DNA of 64,000 nucleotides from Plecoglossus altivelis (Eukaryota > Chordata > Actinopteri > Osmeriformes > Plecoglossidae), in contig BROE01000012.1 in assembly GCA_036571765.1 (NCBI GenBank), forward strand, positions 9,928,874 through 9,992,873. The letters run 5' to 3'. This document shows positions 36,401-46,239 of this stretch, in pieces. How positions within the stretch are numbered: the stretch's first letter is position 1; every line of letters begins with the position of its first letter. Made by a program: the position numbers and the translations under genes. The notes under the pieces are model-generated. The model made no database searches and had not been told where the DNA came from. It worked only from the letters and a program-made list of their open reading frames with translations.

Positions 36401-39400
36401 GTTTGCCATGTTCCAGTGGTTTGGGGCTGGCTGGATAACCAGAGGCTGTTGGGGAACGTTCGCTTGAAGCCTTTTTGCATGTGACTGATTTCTCTGTGCA
36501 TTCTGGGCTCCCTTTGCTTCAGATATGCTTTGTGTGTATGTGTGTGCGTGTGCTTGTGTGTGTGTGTCTGTATGCATGTGTCCCTAACACACAACAAGTC
36601 TCATCCTTCATTCTGTCTACAGGGCACGTTGTGCTATGTTACAGTCCAATGATCAGTAATTCATTTCGAGAACCTTTGCATAGCAATTATCAAATGAAGG
36701 TTAGCACCAAGGCTAACGTTATCCTGAGACGCTACACGCCACCTTACCCCATCCTGGAATTTCAAATCAGGAGGGAAACCATTTCAGACTTGGCACGCCA
36801 TCAACCATCTCCTTGTGACACTTAAGAAAATAAGTCTTTGACCGGACGCTAAATCAAAAGAGCTGGCTGTTGTAAATAGCATCAGTTGCCAGTAGATGCT
36901 GTCTTATACATTCAGAGGAGGAACTTTGGATTGTGTTCAAAACTACAAGAGGTTTGTTTGAAGAGCCAAGGCTTCATCGATTGATAAAAAGTGTTTAGTC
37001 ACTTGAAAGTTTTTTTTTTCTCTACACAGGTCATTTGAATTCAAATTAGCTGTTGTTCCTCTCATTATTTTAGACATCAAGCTTAGCAGTGCTGACAGAT
37101 TAGCCCCCAGACCTAAAGACAAGGTGACAATTAGAGAAGGAGTAGAGGATCAAATATTCATCCGAGACAGCGATTGGATTTTGTTTATAAGTGTTGCAGG
37201 ACTAAGAAGCTTCGGCAGAACCGCGGCAGCAAACCTTCTATTTTTTCGCCTTCGTCTTTTCTTTTTTTCCATCTCACTCTCTCTTTTCAAAGATCATTAT
37301 CTTTGACGTTTGTTTTGTATGAACAACAGGCGTGACAAATGACACAATTAAATAACTACGGCGGCGCATTAAGATTGCTGATTGTGAATTAGCACCGGCC
37401 GACGTTTGCGTTGGTGTTCACCGTCGCAAGCTGCTCCTTCGCCTCGACACCCTGGAAATGAATCCCTCGGGCTCAGCCTTGCTGGTGCCATGATAACGTC
37501 AATGGGAAGCGTCGCTCCCGGCATCTGCTTGGCAACACCATTTTCATGAAGTAGAGAGATCTTTTCGGATGATGATGCCGCCCTGATTGAGTCGTTTGTA
37601 AGTGTACGATGTTCAAAAGTCGTGTCCACGGTCGAAGCACCGTTAAACTGAAGCGTCAGTAAAGAGCATTTAGTTATGTGTTGCCTCAGTCAGCCAAGAT
37701 CGTAATGATTATATGAGTGGTATGGTTCTTCCCTGTTTCTTCTCCTGTGAAGTTTGCCCCTGGTCAATGTTGCAGTTCCCGCAAGAATCAATAGAAGATT
37801 TGTCTGCTTTTTAAAAGGCTGACAAGGACTTGATGACGTGCTGTTTCCAGATCCAGAAATAAGCCAGTGAGGCATTTTTAATCTGAGCATGGTCTGCCCT
37901 TTCCTAGGGACGCACGTAGCAATCAGCATCACTGAAGAGAATAACAGGAATAATTCATGACTTAGTCAGAACCTGCAAATCAGTTTCCAGGACCAACTCA
38001 GATGTCCTATGCAATCCTACTGATAGCGCAACAGGTATAATAATCCTATTGCTAGCACTATAGGTATAGCAGTCCTATTGATAGCATGATGTGTATAATA
38101 ATCCTATTGACATCACTATGGGTGTAACGATGGGTTCAGATCTCAAACTCAAATCAAAGACACAGTATGGCATGATTGCAGCCACATGGGTGCTTTGCTA
38201 TGATGGGTGAATAGAACATGGGACTGAGTCAAAGGGTATTTAAGTGTAATTTGGCCATTTTGGATCTCCTACCAAGGTGGTCGTGCTGGGGTGAACATGA
38301 GGGGGACTCGCCCCCAGGAGACTGATCCATCACCCTGCCTTGTCAGTGCTCCAGAAGGTAGAGCCATCGTCCAGTCCTTTGGCTCTGGGATGTCTCTGCT
38401 CCACTCATCATTGTCCCTCTCGCTGAGCCAGCAAGTGGAATCCACCCTCCATGCTGACTTCCTGTCTAAATATTGACATTTCCTGTCTGGGTGTCCTTAG
38501 GGGCCGATAAGGGCCCGTGTTTTGGGGGGAAGAGGAGAGGATAAAACAGAGGATGTTCATGATGCAGCAAACAGAGGAACATGACAGAACATTCTCCATC
38601 TTTCTTCCTCTCTCGCTCCTTTTTTTTCTTTGTCTCTATCTTGCCATCTCTCTTTTTTGCTATCTCTTTGTCTCTAACCCTGACTCTTTCTCTATATCTC
38701 CCTCTCTCTCTTTCTTTCTCCCAAGATGTAATTAGCAAAATCATGCTGTTTTGGGACTCCAGAAACAAGCACAGACGTAATAAGAATAGGGAAAAACAAG
38801 AGGTGGAAAAAAGAGAGCAGATAATTGCTTATTAAAGAGGAGATTGTTTGTTTGTGCAGCGTGCAGTTGTTGTCTTTTGCACGTGTGTGTAATTGAGTGT
38901 GTCTGGGCGGATGTATTTGTAACTGTGTGAGCACATTTAAGTGTCTGCATGTGTGTGGTGCTTGATGAGGTCATTCACTGTTCAGCTTTATGGTTGCCAG
39001 TCATTGTTTGGTTTGGTTTGTTTCCTGCTCTGCTCTCTGGAGAGACAAGGTGCAGGGGATAAACAGCCTGAAGAGTGTGTGTGTGTGTGTGCCCGAAAGG
39101 TAGAGTGTGTATGTATGTCTGAGTGAGTAAATGAGAGAAAGAGAGAGAAAACAGGAAAGCTATTTCATTCCACCTCGCAGGCCAGGCTCCCATCTCTGGT
39201 TTGGTGATTTAGAGCCAACTCACATCTGCATCCAAGTGAGATTTAGACTATATTCTTCCTTTGATAAGTGTCTATGAGTGTGTGCAAGCGCACCTGCCTG
39301 AATGGATGTGTGTACACGGGTGGCTCTTGTGTGTGTCCCTCTCTCTTCCTCGGTGTGTGTGTGTGTGCGCGTGCGTGTGCGTGGAGGAACAGCAAGCATT

Positions 39401-42002
39401 ATCAGCAGGGCAGATTTGTCTAAGAAGACCCTTTGATCTGTAGCCCCCTCAGCCAGGGGGAATTAGAGATTAGAGATTAGCATGCTCACCCCCGCCTGCA
39501 CCTCCATTTCTATCCCTCTCTCTCCCTCCCTCGCTCCTCTCCTTCTTTGATCCCCTCATTCCGACGCTCCAGCATTGTCCCACCGCCGTCGGAAGCGGGA
39601 AAAAGTGAAAAATCCATTCCATCCGACGACTGGAATTGCTGGAGGGTATCATTATTCCTGGTTCTCGATCTCTTTCTGTCTCACATCTTTCTCTCCCTTC
39701 TTTGTTCCATCTCTCCAAGAGAGCATAATTAAGGCCACCGTTGTTCTTTTAAGACGGCTGTTTGTGATCCTGGGTATTGTCTCTGTTGGTGTGTGTGTGT
39801 GTGTGTGTATATGCGTGTGTGTGCGTGTAGTACCAGCTATCATTTTTGGCAGGGGCTCACTGTCAATTGCACGCCTTGTCAGCTTGAGTAGGCTTGATTG
39901 AATAGGGATTGAACAGATCTCTATGCCCATTATAGTACTTCCTTCATGGTGTGTTGCTGTGCATAATTGACGTTTTTGTTTAAAACGGAATCGAAACACA
40001 TTTTCAGACTTTTCCTTTGGGTTCTTGAACATGTATTGTAAACAAACAAAGACAGGGGAGGACATGTTGATGCAATATTATTCCAGTTGGATTGCGCTTT
40101 TCACTAAATGAATGAGAAAGTCTGTAAATACTGATAATTGACTTCATCAGAGATGTAGACGAAGTCTGTAAGCTAGTGTTTGCTTTTGTGGTGCTCCAAC
40201 ATCTGCTTCACAAACCGATATCCTGACAGTCTTTTTCTCTCTCCTCACTCCCCCTCTCTCTTTACATTCCTTTCTTCACGCTTTCCTCCCATGCCTCCCT
40301 CCCCACCGCCCCCCCCACCTCACTCTGCCCTCTGCTGCCATCCATCCTTCTCACCACCATTCCTTTCTTCTCCATCCAACATTTTACAAACACCCCCCCC
40401 CCCCCATCCCACATCCTCCTCCACACTGCATCTCTCTCCCTCACTTCCTTCATCCCTCTGTCCTCATTCTTCTGTCCGCCTCCACCAGGCGCTGACCTCT
40501 TCTCCAACTGCACAGAGGAATGTAAGGCCCTGGGCCACTCAGACCGCTGCTGGATGCCCTCCTTTGTGCCCTCTGATGGGCGCCAGGGGCCCGACTACCG
40601 CAGCAACCTGCACGTGCCTGGCATGGACTCTGTGCCCGACACCGAGGTACCTGCGCTCGAGCGCGTCACCGCCGCCACCGACCTCCCCACCTCCACCTCC
40701 ACCACCGATAGGTCATTCTCCACCTTCGGCAAGGAAGGTCAAGGGTCAAACCACCTGCACCCCTCACAGTACAGCAGCAGCACGCTAGAGAGGACAGAGT
40801 ATGATAGCCTGAGAGGGACCCTCCCGTACAAACCCACCTTCCTCTGTGAGTATCAGTACGACAGCTCGCTAGAACCCTATGACTTTGGCCTAGTCCAGTA
40901 CAGATATTAGCAGTTTCACTCTAACTTAACTAAGCTCATTGTTTGTTGACACTTACATATTTTTTTTTAAACTTTTCCGTTTGCGTAAGCAGGTGTTTAT
41001 ATTTTGAAAATGTCTTCTTTTGGTTTTGTTAAGTTGTTCTTTTGTCATAAAATATGAGTGTTTCTATTTTTCAAAATGTAACCTACCACCCATTTCTGAT
41101 ATTAAACCCCATTTCTAAATTCCTAACCCCTATTTATTGTTCATTTGCTTTGATAAAAATAAAATAAAACTATGTTTTGGATTCAAACCAACATTTGTGG
41201 CCACCTTTTTCTTTCCTTTGCTTTCATTAACCCCTCATCCTTCTATCACTTACGCCCTCCTATGGTGCAGCCTGTTCTGAGGCGACGTGAAGCGAGGACA
41301 AGACACTTGTCTTTCTTCTCTATCTTGACACATTCCCAGCACACCTGTCACTGAATATCTTCAGATTAGCAGCTGTAATACGAAAATTCAACACCCACAT
41401 GAACACCCACCACGCGCCTCATATCATGTCACAGTCATCTAGAAATTTTCTTTCAAAACTCACCGCTTGCAGTCACGCAGTCAGGCTAATGGCCCACACG
41501 TCTGCTTGGCACCTTGAGCGCATGTAAACACTCTGCTTTTGCTCCCCCCTCCCCCCCCCCTCCCCCAGTGATGGGGAAGGCTCATGATGATGATGACAAT
41601 GTAGATGTGACTCACGTTCAGACTCATATCTGCGGTCTCCCGCTGCTTGGCATTGTGCATGTAATGCTAAATGTGCACAAGCTAATTATAACTGCCGCCT
41701 CGTCCACATTTTGGCAGAAAAGCTCAGTTTCTCATTCGGTTGCTTTGGTTTGGCTAACATGCACGACGCATCCACATGATTAAACTGTCCGTGACTGTAG
41801 GTATTTTGAGATATATTCTTTACTTGAAGCGTTTGCCTGATGTGTTACGATCGAGTTATGAAAGATCTTGGGTACGTTAACAAAGTTCTCACTTGGCAAT
41901 CGAATGTAGAATGTCTATCGACGAGTTCTCCTGTGCGAAGGATGTTGTCCGTTATAACCAAGTGTGCCTTCTCTCCTTACAGCCCACAAAAGGATTTGCT
42001 AG
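30953..42002 (+). CDS. pcdh10: protocadherin-10 (delta-2 protocadherin), spliced CDS of five exons
   Basis: Spliced CDS: join 30953..33499, 34231..34289, 34777..34883, 40489..40845, 41983..42002 (3,087 coding nt plus stop; 1,029 residues; mammalian PCDH10 is about 1,040). It is a calcium-dependent homophilic adhesion protein of the neuronal plasma membrane. Visible parts: hydrophobic signal peptide (about 1-16); six extracellular cadherin repeats, with DxNDN-type linkers at about 112, 221, 329, 434 and 544; the protocadherin Cx5C loop in EC1 (C83, C89); one membrane helix (about 679-703); a cysteine-rich juxtamembrane stretch; and a long tail with the delta-2 conserved block SAKTDLMFLKPCSPSRSTDT. 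All introns are GT-AG with compatible phases. PCDH10 rather than PCDH17/18/19/8 is favoured by QLHYTVPEEQE at the mature N-terminus, the tail segment SSKDSGHGDSEQGDSDHDA and the RIC end. The a/b paralogue is unresolved. The ATG at 30953 has G at -3 and begins the signal peptide; upstream in-frame sequence has no ATG. Confidence 0.96.
33500..33562 (+). CDS. pcdh10: alternative short C-terminus by read-through of the exon-1 donor
   Basis: If the exon-1 donor is not used, the frame continues for 20 residues (VRSDSLPYFLYLMRNVQGPN) and stops at 33562, giving an 869-residue protein. It would keep the ectodomain, membrane helix and SAKTDLMFL block but lose the distal tail and WIRS motif. Short-tail PCDH10 forms are known in mammals; whether this one is made is inferred. 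No good AATAAA follows before exon 2; only an ATTAAA at 34212-34217 is seen. Confidence 0.4.
   Translation, partial: VRSDSLPYFLYLMRNVQGPN
33845..33975 (+). promoter_or_regulatory. promoter-like patch inside intron 1
   Basis: CCAATCAGGT at 33849 and inverted ATTGG at 33860-33864 sit back to back, followed by a CpG-rich stretch (GCGCGTC, GCAGCGCCGC, TGCGGGGC, GCTGCGCG). The CCAATCAGGT element is the same as in the main promoter candidate. It could start a transcript carrying only the cytoplasmic-tail exons. Confidence 0.35.
34231..34289 (+). CDS. pcdh10: pcdh10 coding exon 2 (tail segment TKHQRAELSYLVDRPRRVN)
   Basis: 59-nt exon bounded by a CTTTCAG acceptor and a GTGAGA donor. It starts in phase 0 and ends two bases into a serine codon. 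The 19 encoded residues match the known PCDH10 tail segment after SNGSILSNE, which fixes the exon despite its size. It belongs only to the long-tail isoform. Confidence 0.95.
34290..34776 (+). other. pcdh10: pcdh10 intron 2 (487 bp)
   Basis: GTGAGA to TTACAG. Mostly single-copy AT-rich sequence with a CT-rich stretch at 34660-34735. No further feature seen. Confidence 0.9.
34777..34883 (+). CDS. pcdh10: pcdh10 coding exon 3 (acidic Ser/Asp/Gly tail segment)
   Basis: 107-nt exon with a TTTACAG acceptor and a GTGAGT donor. The first base completes the serine begun in exon 2. It then encodes SAFQEADIVSSKDSGHGDSE and continues QGDSDHDATNRGHSA, leaving one G for the next exon. This acidic block is a hallmark of the delta-2 protocadherin tail. 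Confidence 0.95.
35110..35122 (-). promoter_or_regulatory. RE1/NRSF half-site
   Basis: CCGTGGTGCTGAA is a full match to one half of the REST (NRSF) element in reverse orientation. The other half (GGCGCTGT) is not at the canonical spacing. It lies 227 bp into intron 3. A half-site alone is weak evidence. Confidence 0.25.
37340..37640. promoter_or_regulatory. candidate conserved regulatory island, intron 3
   Basis: Repeat-free, CpG-containing sequence with homeodomain-type cores (ACAATTAAATAAC, GTGAATTAGC, GATAACGTC). It contrasts with the surrounding low-complexity DNA. Called by appearance only. Confidence 0.3.
38012..38131 (+). repeat. degenerate 29-30 bp tandem repeat in intron 3
   Basis: Four copies beginning near 38013, 38042, 38072 and 38101, each built on AATCCTATTGATAGCACTA followed by a GGTATAATA-like segment. 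The copies differ by several substitutions, so the array is old. Confidence 0.7.
39450..39780. promoter_or_regulatory. candidate conserved regulatory island, intron 3
   Basis: Contains tandem GAATTAGAGATTAGAGATTAG, then CT-rich DNA, then a single-copy stretch with GCATAATTAAGGCC. It ends at a GT microsatellite. Called by appearance only. Confidence 0.25.
40232..40488 (+). repeat. extended polypyrimidine tract before exon 4
   Basis: About 250 nt of CT-rich sequence with many TCTCTC/CTTCC runs and a C11 run around 40393-40404 lead directly into the exon 4 acceptor. Such tracts bind PTB-type splicing regulators; this is inference. Confidence 0.7.
40325..40338 (-). promoter_or_regulatory. CTCF-like site, reverse orientation
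   Basis: The reverse complement GCAGCAGAGGGCAG matches 13 of 14 core CTCF positions. It lies about 150 bp before exon 4 and is convergent with the forward site at 29565. Confidence 0.4.
40489..40845 (+). CDS. pcdh10: pcdh10 coding exon 4 (distal tail with WIRS-like motif)
   Basis: 357-nt exon with acceptor CCACCAG and a strong donor T|GTGAGT. It encodes ADLFSNCTEECKALGHSDRC and onwards through VPSDGRQGPDYRSNLHVPGM, the family-typical tail. A Thr/Ser/Pro-rich divergent stretch follows the DTEV segment. FSTFGK (40715-40732) fits the published WIRS consensus (hydrophobic-x-S/T-F-x-x), which recruits the WAVE actin-regulatory complex; that PCDH10 signals through WAVE/Nap1 is known, and use of this copy is inferred. 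A 250-nt pyrimidine tract precedes the exon. Confidence 0.93.
40846..40910 (+). CDS. pcdh10: alternative C-terminus by read-through of the exon-4 donor
   Basis: Without splicing at 40845 the frame stays open for 21 more residues (CEYQYDSSLEPYDFGLVQYRY) and stops at 40910, giving 1,044 residues. The extension is rich in Tyr and acidic residues and looks like protein rather than random intron. AATAAA hexamers follow about 250 bp later (41158-41168). It could be a genuine alternative terminal exon that replaces HKRIC. Confidence 0.45.
41158..41168 (+). other. overlapping AATAAA poly(A) signals inside intron 4
   Basis: Two overlapping AATAAA hexamers at 41158-41163 and 41163-41168, followed by GT-rich sequence (TGTTTTGG, TTTGTGG). 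They would polyadenylate the exon-4 read-through transcript. Between 40911 and here the sequence is AT-rich and UTR-like. Confidence 0.5.
41983..42002 (+). CDS. pcdh10: pcdh10 coding exon 5: terminal residues (S)HKRIC and stop
   Basis: After a CTCTCCTTACAG acceptor the exon gives two bases that complete a serine, then HKRIC and TAG. Mammalian PCDH10 ends RKRIC, so this 17-coding-nt piece is convincing despite its length. The frame matches only if exon 4 ends at 40845. The exon continues into the 3' UTR. Confidence 0.9.
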
Positions 42003-43320
42003 TTCCTTCCGTGTGGACATGCCTGAGACGGCGTGAGTTTCGCAAACCAGGAAGACCAAGGAGGGAGACAAAACAAAAAACATACAAACAACAAGGACAC
42101 AGTCTTGTTTTCCAAACTCTGTCAACATAGCTGCTTAGTTGTATTGGAGAACTTGGGTTTCTGTAGATTTGGGAGATGATCGGGGAGTGGGGGGTGGGTT
42201 GAGGACAGGGTAGGGTGTCAAGTTGGCAAGAGTGGGAGTGGGGGGGGGGGGGGGGGGGGGGGGGGAGTGCAGATGGACTTTGGAACTCCAAGCGAGGCTT
42301 CCAGGACCGTGAAAGGCCTTCCTTTTTCTCAGCAGGCCTGAGATGTGCAACAAAAGCGATGTGGACGCAAAATGCCGACGTGACAAGGAGAACTGGGGAG
42401 GTTGACAGTGACCCAGAGAGCCAGGAACTCCGGCAAAGACAGAGAAGAAAGTGAGACAAAGACTTGTAGGAGTACCCAAACACACGTTAACAAAGTCTAC
42501 GGGGGGAGGAGCCAATTTACTGCCCCTCCCCCTACTTGATGTGTGTGTCTGTTTACAAGGAGAGGAACAAAAAAACTGAAAAAGGATTCTGTACAAACTT
42601 CAACTTCACTGAGCCCTTTAGCTGTTTATACTGTCACCACCAAGCCAATTGTACAGGCAGGAGGGGTCGAGAGAAAAAGAATGAGAGAGAGAGAAAGAGA
42701 AAATTAGGAAAAGAAAGAGAAGAAGGGATGGAGAAGGAAAGAGATGGGAACAGGTAAAGGTTTAGATAAGGCACGGACAGAGGTTGTACAGGTATGAAGA
42801 AAAGACCAGAGGGAGAGAGAGAGAAAAAAAAAGACATCAACCAGAAACAATGTGCATTATCCTTCAATATCTCCAGTTTTGGACTGTTTTCTAACTCTTT
42901 TAGTTGTTCTTTTTCTTTTCTTTTTCTGTGTGGTCAACGTGTTCAGAATCTTCAGTCCGTGACTTAAACAGCAGCAGAGCTATACAGAGAACGCTAAACA
43001 CTTTTAGGGATGACCTCCCTCTGCAACATTGGCCTACTTATTAGACCAGATCCATTTTGTGGTTTAAATCATGTGTGCAAAGTGTTTACTGTGCTATTTT
43101 AAAGCGTATAAATGACTATAAAATCTATATATAAATATCTATATATACGATATACTTTTTCTGAAACTGTGTAACCATTGGTTAGTTTCTTATCCACTGA
43201 TTATGTCATCAGAACTGATACCAAGTGCTAAAAACAACTTGTATTAAAAACCAAGAGGGGGCTTTGATGAGCTGGGAACCCTCTCTGAATTAAACCAAGG
43301 TTTTAGTTGATGTTTTTTAA
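42003..43320 (+). other. pcdh10: pcdh10 3' UTR (exon 5), end approximate
   Basis: Sequence after the TAG at 42002 up to a probable cleavage region. ATTAAA hexamers at 43243-43248 and 43289-43294 are followed by a T/GT-rich stretch (GTTTTTTAATTTTTG, GGGTTGTCAGGTG). The UTR contains a 26-G run (42240-42265), a purine tract (42660-42750) and an AT-rich segment with repeated TATATA near 43125-43155. The true end may lie further downstream. Confidence 0.5.
42240..42265 (+). repeat. 26-nt poly-G run in the pcdh10 3' UTR
   Basis: Uninterrupted G run preceded by short G clusters from 42181. In RNA this could stack as a G-quadruplex. Homopolymers of this length are also prone to sequencing and assembly length errors. 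Confidence 0.9.
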
Positions 43321-45955
43321 TTTTTGTAATCATTTTGGGTTGTCAGGTGTTTAGGTTGCCAGGTTTGAGACATTGGACTTGTGTGTACAGAGTAACATGC
43401 AGCATTTTCTAGCTGTTTAGGCTAAAGGCTGTGTTTTAGTGGAGTCTGAGTCCATGTGCAGAAAGTGGGGACTATGACAACTGAGCTAGACATCAAAGGT
43501 GTTCCCATAATCACACGCTGACACTAACTTGCTGTCCTACACCACAAGGCACACACACCCCTCCACCCCCCCCCCCCACACACACACACACACACACACC
43601 AAAGGATGAGAGTCTAAGAAAGGAAGAAAGGCTGACTGAAATCAAGACTTGGATGGCTCTAATCAACCCTGCAATCCTGTGACAGTCACACACAAACACA
43701 CACACACATAGGGGGCCGCAGATAACACACCCATCATAGCCCAGAAACAGCACATCATTCACTGGCCAGTACACCGCACGATCGGCAACACACACTGTGA
43801 GATTAGGTGGAAGTGAAATTAAAAAAGTTGTAAATTGAAGTTTAAAACACAGTGTGTTCTTTTCCCAAATCCATGCGGCACGCGCCTTTTCTGTACGTGT
43901 TGGTTTTGCTACGATATTCTAATCTCTCCACACCCTATTTACACCACCCAGCTCCTGGAGGGTTCTAGTGTTGGCTCATTCGCTCCTACACGTATCTAAA
44001 CACACCCGGCTCCTCAGTACCAAAATGAGCAGCTGCTTTTTCCTGCATTTCCAAAAACAGGGAAACAAACCCGAGAACAAAAACAGATGCCACACCTACC
44101 GAACCCCAAAATAGAAGGACTACTGTTCAAACAAGAATCGCAAAGTCCGCGAGCGCGTGATATGCGGTACCCCGGGGCAGCATTTTGTATCAGGTAGCCA
44201 ATAACCCCTGAGACCTAAAATTACTTTGCCTTTTAAAATACCCCTCATGTTTGGAGAGCTTCACACACCACAACACCACACACATGCTATTTATCCCAGC
44301 TGCCCATCTCTTCCTTGACAGCCCAGCTGCTGAAGTGACTAGAGTAACACTATGTATTTGCCCCCACGCATGGATCCACACAGGCCAGTTTAGAATGAAG
44401 ACTTTGTGCACATACGAGCGCAGGGCGCATGCGAGGCTCCGTGTTAGTCTGTTGCATGTTTTGCCATTTCAGATCAGATGGGGGGGGTTGGTTGCTGTGT
44501 GTCGGTTGTGTGAGGGCGGAGCAGGGCAGGGGGAGGGGGTCTGGGGTCCATCCCAGACATACAAAGCCGGCGGCCTCGTGACCATACGTTATACCAAGCT
44601 CCAGCACCTCTTGTACCATACATACTAATAAACGCGCAGTCCGCCCTCCCTCCAACAAACACACATCCACATATACACACGGAGCGTCCGTTTATCCAAT
44701 GTCTGATATTGACCATGCGGTACATCCTCCCTGGGGCCTGAGGATGGCTTAAGATCTCACCCAGCTAACATCAGCCTTTTGTCAGTAAGCGAGCGTGCAG
44801 GCGTGTGCATGTGTTTGTGCTCATGTGGTTTACCTAGGATTAGGCATAAGCCTCACAGAAGCTAAGTTGTGACTTCTTTCTCCACTCCTCTTTGCCTCCC
44901 CGGTCGTTCAGCATCCCCCTCTCTCTTCTTGCCCGTTCTCTCTCGTTCTGGAGAGGAAAAGTCGTCTGCAAATGATGGACTGTCGAAAGAAGGACAAATT
45001 AAATGGACAGAGATGGAGAGGAGTGAATGAGGCAGTAGTAAGAAGCAGGGGGGACAGGCGGATGGATGGATGGTAGGGAGGTCTCCATTAACAAATGTAG
45101 AAACAAACCTGTCAATCTAGCTATATAGTCCATCTGTTGAAGGTTAACAGGCGCTTCCCTAACTGTCTGTTGCTCTGTCTGCTGGATCTCTGCTCCAGCC
45201 CAGATACACTCCATCACTAGATTTCCAAGAGAACTTGTTGACTCGTATTAAGGCTGCCTGCCCCTATCACCCTCTCTCAGTCACCTCATCACATATTACA
45301 TGCCTTACATAACAACATACACAAACACACACTAGCTGTCTGGATAGAAACACCCCCAGAAGGGCACTAACGTACCAGAAACTCACAAGCTAGCACTTAC
45401 ACACTCCACACATACACACACAGGCCCTCTTGTCTTCCCCTCCCCAACCGCCTCATCAGACAGAAGGGGGACACAGATGAGGGTGAGAGGCCCTCAACCC
45501 TCTCATCTTCCCTCTCATCTTATGCTGTGTTAGTTCAACACACCCTATAGAACTCAACCAACAGGCCATCAGGTGATCTCCACACATCGTCTCTCTTACC
45601 CCTTCCACAACTCCTTGACCTACAATGGGCTTTGATTTTTGCCTAAAACCCCATAATGCTATTGGATCAGAGGGTCATAAATACCATCTTGGAACTGTTA
45701 GGAGCAACCATGTGTAGATGTGGTTGACCTAGAAGTGTGACAGTGTGGGCCACCCATCACTGATCCCTTTCCCGCTACAATTACATCACAAACACACACA
45801 CACACACACAATCCTGTCAGAAACAAATAACCCAGGGATCCCCACATCTCTCAGACACCCACCAGACCTAGACAGGATGGTGATTTGAGTAACCTGTGAC
45901 AGCAGAAGCTGGTATCTGACTCATGTCTCTGACGTGGAAGGGCCCTTTAGGAGAC
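43320..45955. other. non-coding downstream flank
   Basis: CA/C-rich repeats at 43555-43600 and 43685-43708, CA at 45787-45811. No gene recognised. Confidence 0.55.
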
Positions 45956-45959
45956 AAAC

Positions 45960-46235
45960 TGGAGCTAGCTCAGTAGGGCTAGCTCAACCAGATAGCTCAA
46001 GCTAAATCAAAAGGTTTAAACTGTGGCTGAGGCTAAGCTAGCATGTCATTGCTATGTGAAATCACTAGCTTTAGACTAGACTAGACTGGGGCTGTGGCTA
46101 AGCTAGTTCAATAATGCTATGCTAAATCACAAGGTTTAGACAGGAGCTGAGGCCGAGCTAGCTTGACAAAACTACCCTAAATCACTAGCTTTAGATTGAG
46201 GCTGAGCCTAGTCTAGCTTGACAGTGCTATGCAGG
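45960..46235 (+). repeat. degenerate 55-65 bp tandem repeat
   Basis: GCTGAGGCTAAGCTAGC-like units start at about 46026, 46091, 46146 and 46201, each followed by a GTGCTATGCTAAATCAC-like half and an AGGTTTAGAC/AGCTTTAGAC end. An older partial unit precedes them. Extensive divergence indicates age. Confidence 0.75.
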
Positions 46236-46239
46236 AGAG

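Larger units (their letters stand above)
34884..40488 (+). other. pcdh10: pcdh10 intron 3 (5.6 kb)
   Basis: The largest intron. It contains an RE1 half-site (35110-35122), TG-rich tracts (36262-36290, 36530-36575, 39065-39125, 39352-39383, 39788-39830), a 29-30 bp tandem repeat (38012-38131), two regulatory-looking islands (37340-37640, 39450-39780), pyrimidine tracts (38597-38722, 40232-40488) and a reverse CTCF-like site. No coding exon was recognised inside. Confidence 0.85.
40846..41982 (+). other. pcdh10: pcdh10 intron 4 (1.14 kb)
   Basis: GTGAGT to TTACAG. Its first part can serve as an alternative 3' end (see the read-through entry). A C-rich run with a few T lies at 41544-41567. The rest is single-copy. 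Confidence 0.85.

Noticed and set aside
40180..40788. 202-codon Pro/Ser-rich frame over exon 4
   Set aside because: Shadow frame of the polypyrimidine tract and exon 4; the protocadherin frame is a different one.
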